A stretch of 64,000 nt of DNA from Piromyces finnis (Eukaryota > Neocallimastigomycota > Neocallimastigomycetes > Neocallimastigales > Neocallimastigaceae), in contig MCFH01000036.1 of assembly GCA_002104945.1 (NCBI GenBank), positions 1-64,000 of the forward strand, written 5' to 3'. The position numbers and the translations under genes are program-made. The first letter of the stretch is position 1. The number at the start of each line of letters is the position of its first letter. Positions 62,539-64,000 of this stretch are shown in pieces. The notes under the pieces were generated by a model. It was given only the letters and a program-made list of their open reading frames with translations. It ran no database searches and was not told where the DNA came from.

Positions 62539-64000
62539 ATGAGTACGAGATCATTAAGAAGTAGAAATAAGAGAAAATCTTCAACTAATGTTAGGTATTC
62601 TGAAATATAATTTTAAATTATTTATGCATATGTAATCATATAGAAAATATTATAGATGTATAATAAACATTTATAAAATTGAATTCCCCAATACAAATTT
62701 CAATTTAAAAAAAAAGAAAAAAAAGAAACCTAAAATCACAGAATATAAAATATAATGATTTTTATAATTACTTTTTAATAATAGTTAAACTCATTTTATA
62801 TAACAAATATTTAAAATAATTTTTCTTCTATTATTTTTATAAATATAATTTTTAATAACTTTTTTTTTTCTTTTTTAATTAATATTAATAATAAAATCTA
62901 TAAATTATTAAGTTCTTCATTATATCTCGGTTATGTTGAAGATGAAGAAACTATAGAATCTATTATGAAAAAATTTGAAGAAATGGAAAAATTAAAAAAA
63001 GAAATTGCTGAACAAAAAGAAAAAGAAAAAAATAGTGAAAATGATAATGGTAATAATGAAAATAATCAAGATACTAATGGAAACGAAGAGTTAACTTTCA
63101 CAGAAGAGCAGTATGAGGAATTATTCAAAAGAACTGCATCTTTTACACCAGAAACATTAGATGCTGATATTGCACACATGGAAGATTGGGAATTTTATGA
63201 CCCAATTGATGAAGACAATGAAGAAAAGTAAAGTTTATTTATTATATAGTTAAATGAAAAATGACTAGTTAATATTATAAAATAATTTGGAATGATTTTG
63301 ATATTGGATATAATAATAATAATAATAATTATAATACTGGATGTTAAATTATTACATAAAAAAATATGATAACAATTCAACAAAATTCATATTCACAATA
63401 CACAATAGTATCATTTATTAATTAATATAATAATGTCGTTCATTGATAATTATCATTAATGAAAATATTTAAACAAAAAATTAATTTATAATTATATTTA
63501 TATTCATTTCTATTTTATTAAATTTCACATACATATTAAAAATTTTATTTCCTTTTTATCTTATAAGTGATTATTGGTTCGTTGATGATGACTTTGCCTG
63601 GGAAGATGATGAACCAGAAATTAAAAGACACAAGAGAGGACCTGGCTCTTACAATTCTTCAAGAGAAAGTATATTAAACAAATATAAAATTATGCAAATT
63701 CAAATGCAAGATAGAAATGGTAATTATGTTACTGTAAAAAGAAGAATAGCGTAAGTATAATTTTTTTTTTAAATTTTAATTAAAATGAAGTAGAAAATAA
63801 TATGTTTTATAAATTTTATAGTTATATATATTGAATTGTGATATTAATATATTCAAAAAATTAAATATTTTATAGGTCTACCGATCCAAGTTTACCAACA
63901 TATATTCGTATTTTACCACTTCCAATTTCTAGATCATGGTCAAAATGTATAAAGCCATTATCCGAAACAAAATATGTCCCAACAGAAGGTTTTAGGTAAC
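62539..64000 (+). CDS. Unrecognised acidic protein, 5' part (first four exons)
   Basis: Exons 62539-62594, 62913-63227, 63568-63750 and 63876-63995, with a GT donor at 63996. The gene continues past the window. Phases close at each junction. The product starts MSTRSLRSRNKRKSS (a basic, nuclear-signal-like end), then SSLYLGYVEDEETIESIMKK and a Lys/Glu coiled helix, an Asn/Glu linker, acidic segments (ETLDADIAHMEDWEFYD, then DYWFVDDDFAWEDDEPE), a KRHKRG patch, and a more ordered region (ILNKYKIMQIQMQDRNGNYV...LPTYIRILPLPISRSW). The combination of basic and acidic blocks suggests a chromatin or transcription factor, but I do not recognise the family. The start is supported by AAAATG context and by the lack of another upstream ATG in frame. 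Confidence 0.7.

Overview
The window is eukaryotic: about 64 kb of extremely AT-rich DNA with long A/T tracts, many AAT/TTA microsatellites, decayed non-LTR (LINE-type) retroelements and genes cut by many short AT-rich introns (GTAAGT/GTAATA-type donors, TAG acceptors). The best fit is an anaerobic gut fungus (Neocallimastigomycota). The reasons are the base composition, Asn/Lys-rich proteins, fungal-style HXT/GAL2-like sugar transporter with strong codon bias, ankyrin proteins of the kind common in that phylum, and a Chk2/Rad53-type kinase. A dictyostelid is the main alternative. The organism call is inference.

Layout. 1-1,020: pentanucleotide (TATAT) satellite. 1,838-3,391: intronless sugar transporter. 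3,904-5,784: LINE copy with its centre deleted. 7,315-9,362: five-exon gene of unknown function with a large AAT microsatellite in an intron. 9,948-10,617: 5'-truncated copy of the same LINE family. 10,957-11,315 (-): frameshifted small secreted protein. 13,308-14,310: internally deleted LINE of a second family. 15,140-15,770 (-): decayed leucine-rich-repeat pseudogene. 16,283-19,111 (-): protein with two Stealth (sugar-phosphotransferase) modules, divergent from a 942-residue ankyrin gene at 20,178-23,006. 23,247-24,819 (-): DUF676-type serine esterase in two exons. 25,455-26,066: retroelement 3' relic.

27,437-30,507: two-exon gene of unknown function. 31,784-32,632: three-exon HU/CCDC81-like gene. 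33,697-37,155 (-): five-exon LRR-like gene. 40,934-43,775: coiled-coil Lys/Asn-rich gene (5' end not found). 44,871-49,506 (-): eleven-exon RhoGAP gene. 53,259-54,931: six-exon Get3 ATPase. 55,530-60,645 (-): 23-exon Chk2/Rad53-like checkpoint kinase with three FHA domains. 62,539 to the window end: first four exons of an unrecognised acidic protein.

The genes do not form one pathway. They are independent housekeeping, signalling and lineage-specific genes separated by 0.6-3.8 kb AT-rich spacers. Most exon structures were rebuilt by hand from reading phase and splice sites. In every multi-exon model all phases close exactly, which is the main support for them. The most unusual items are the SQ/TQ-FHA-kinase-FHA-FHA protein, the tandem Stealth protein whose second module has lost its catalytic-looking acidic pair, very small exons (10 nt, 5 nt and a start-codon-only coding exon), and two different LINE families that have both lost the reverse-transcriptase core.
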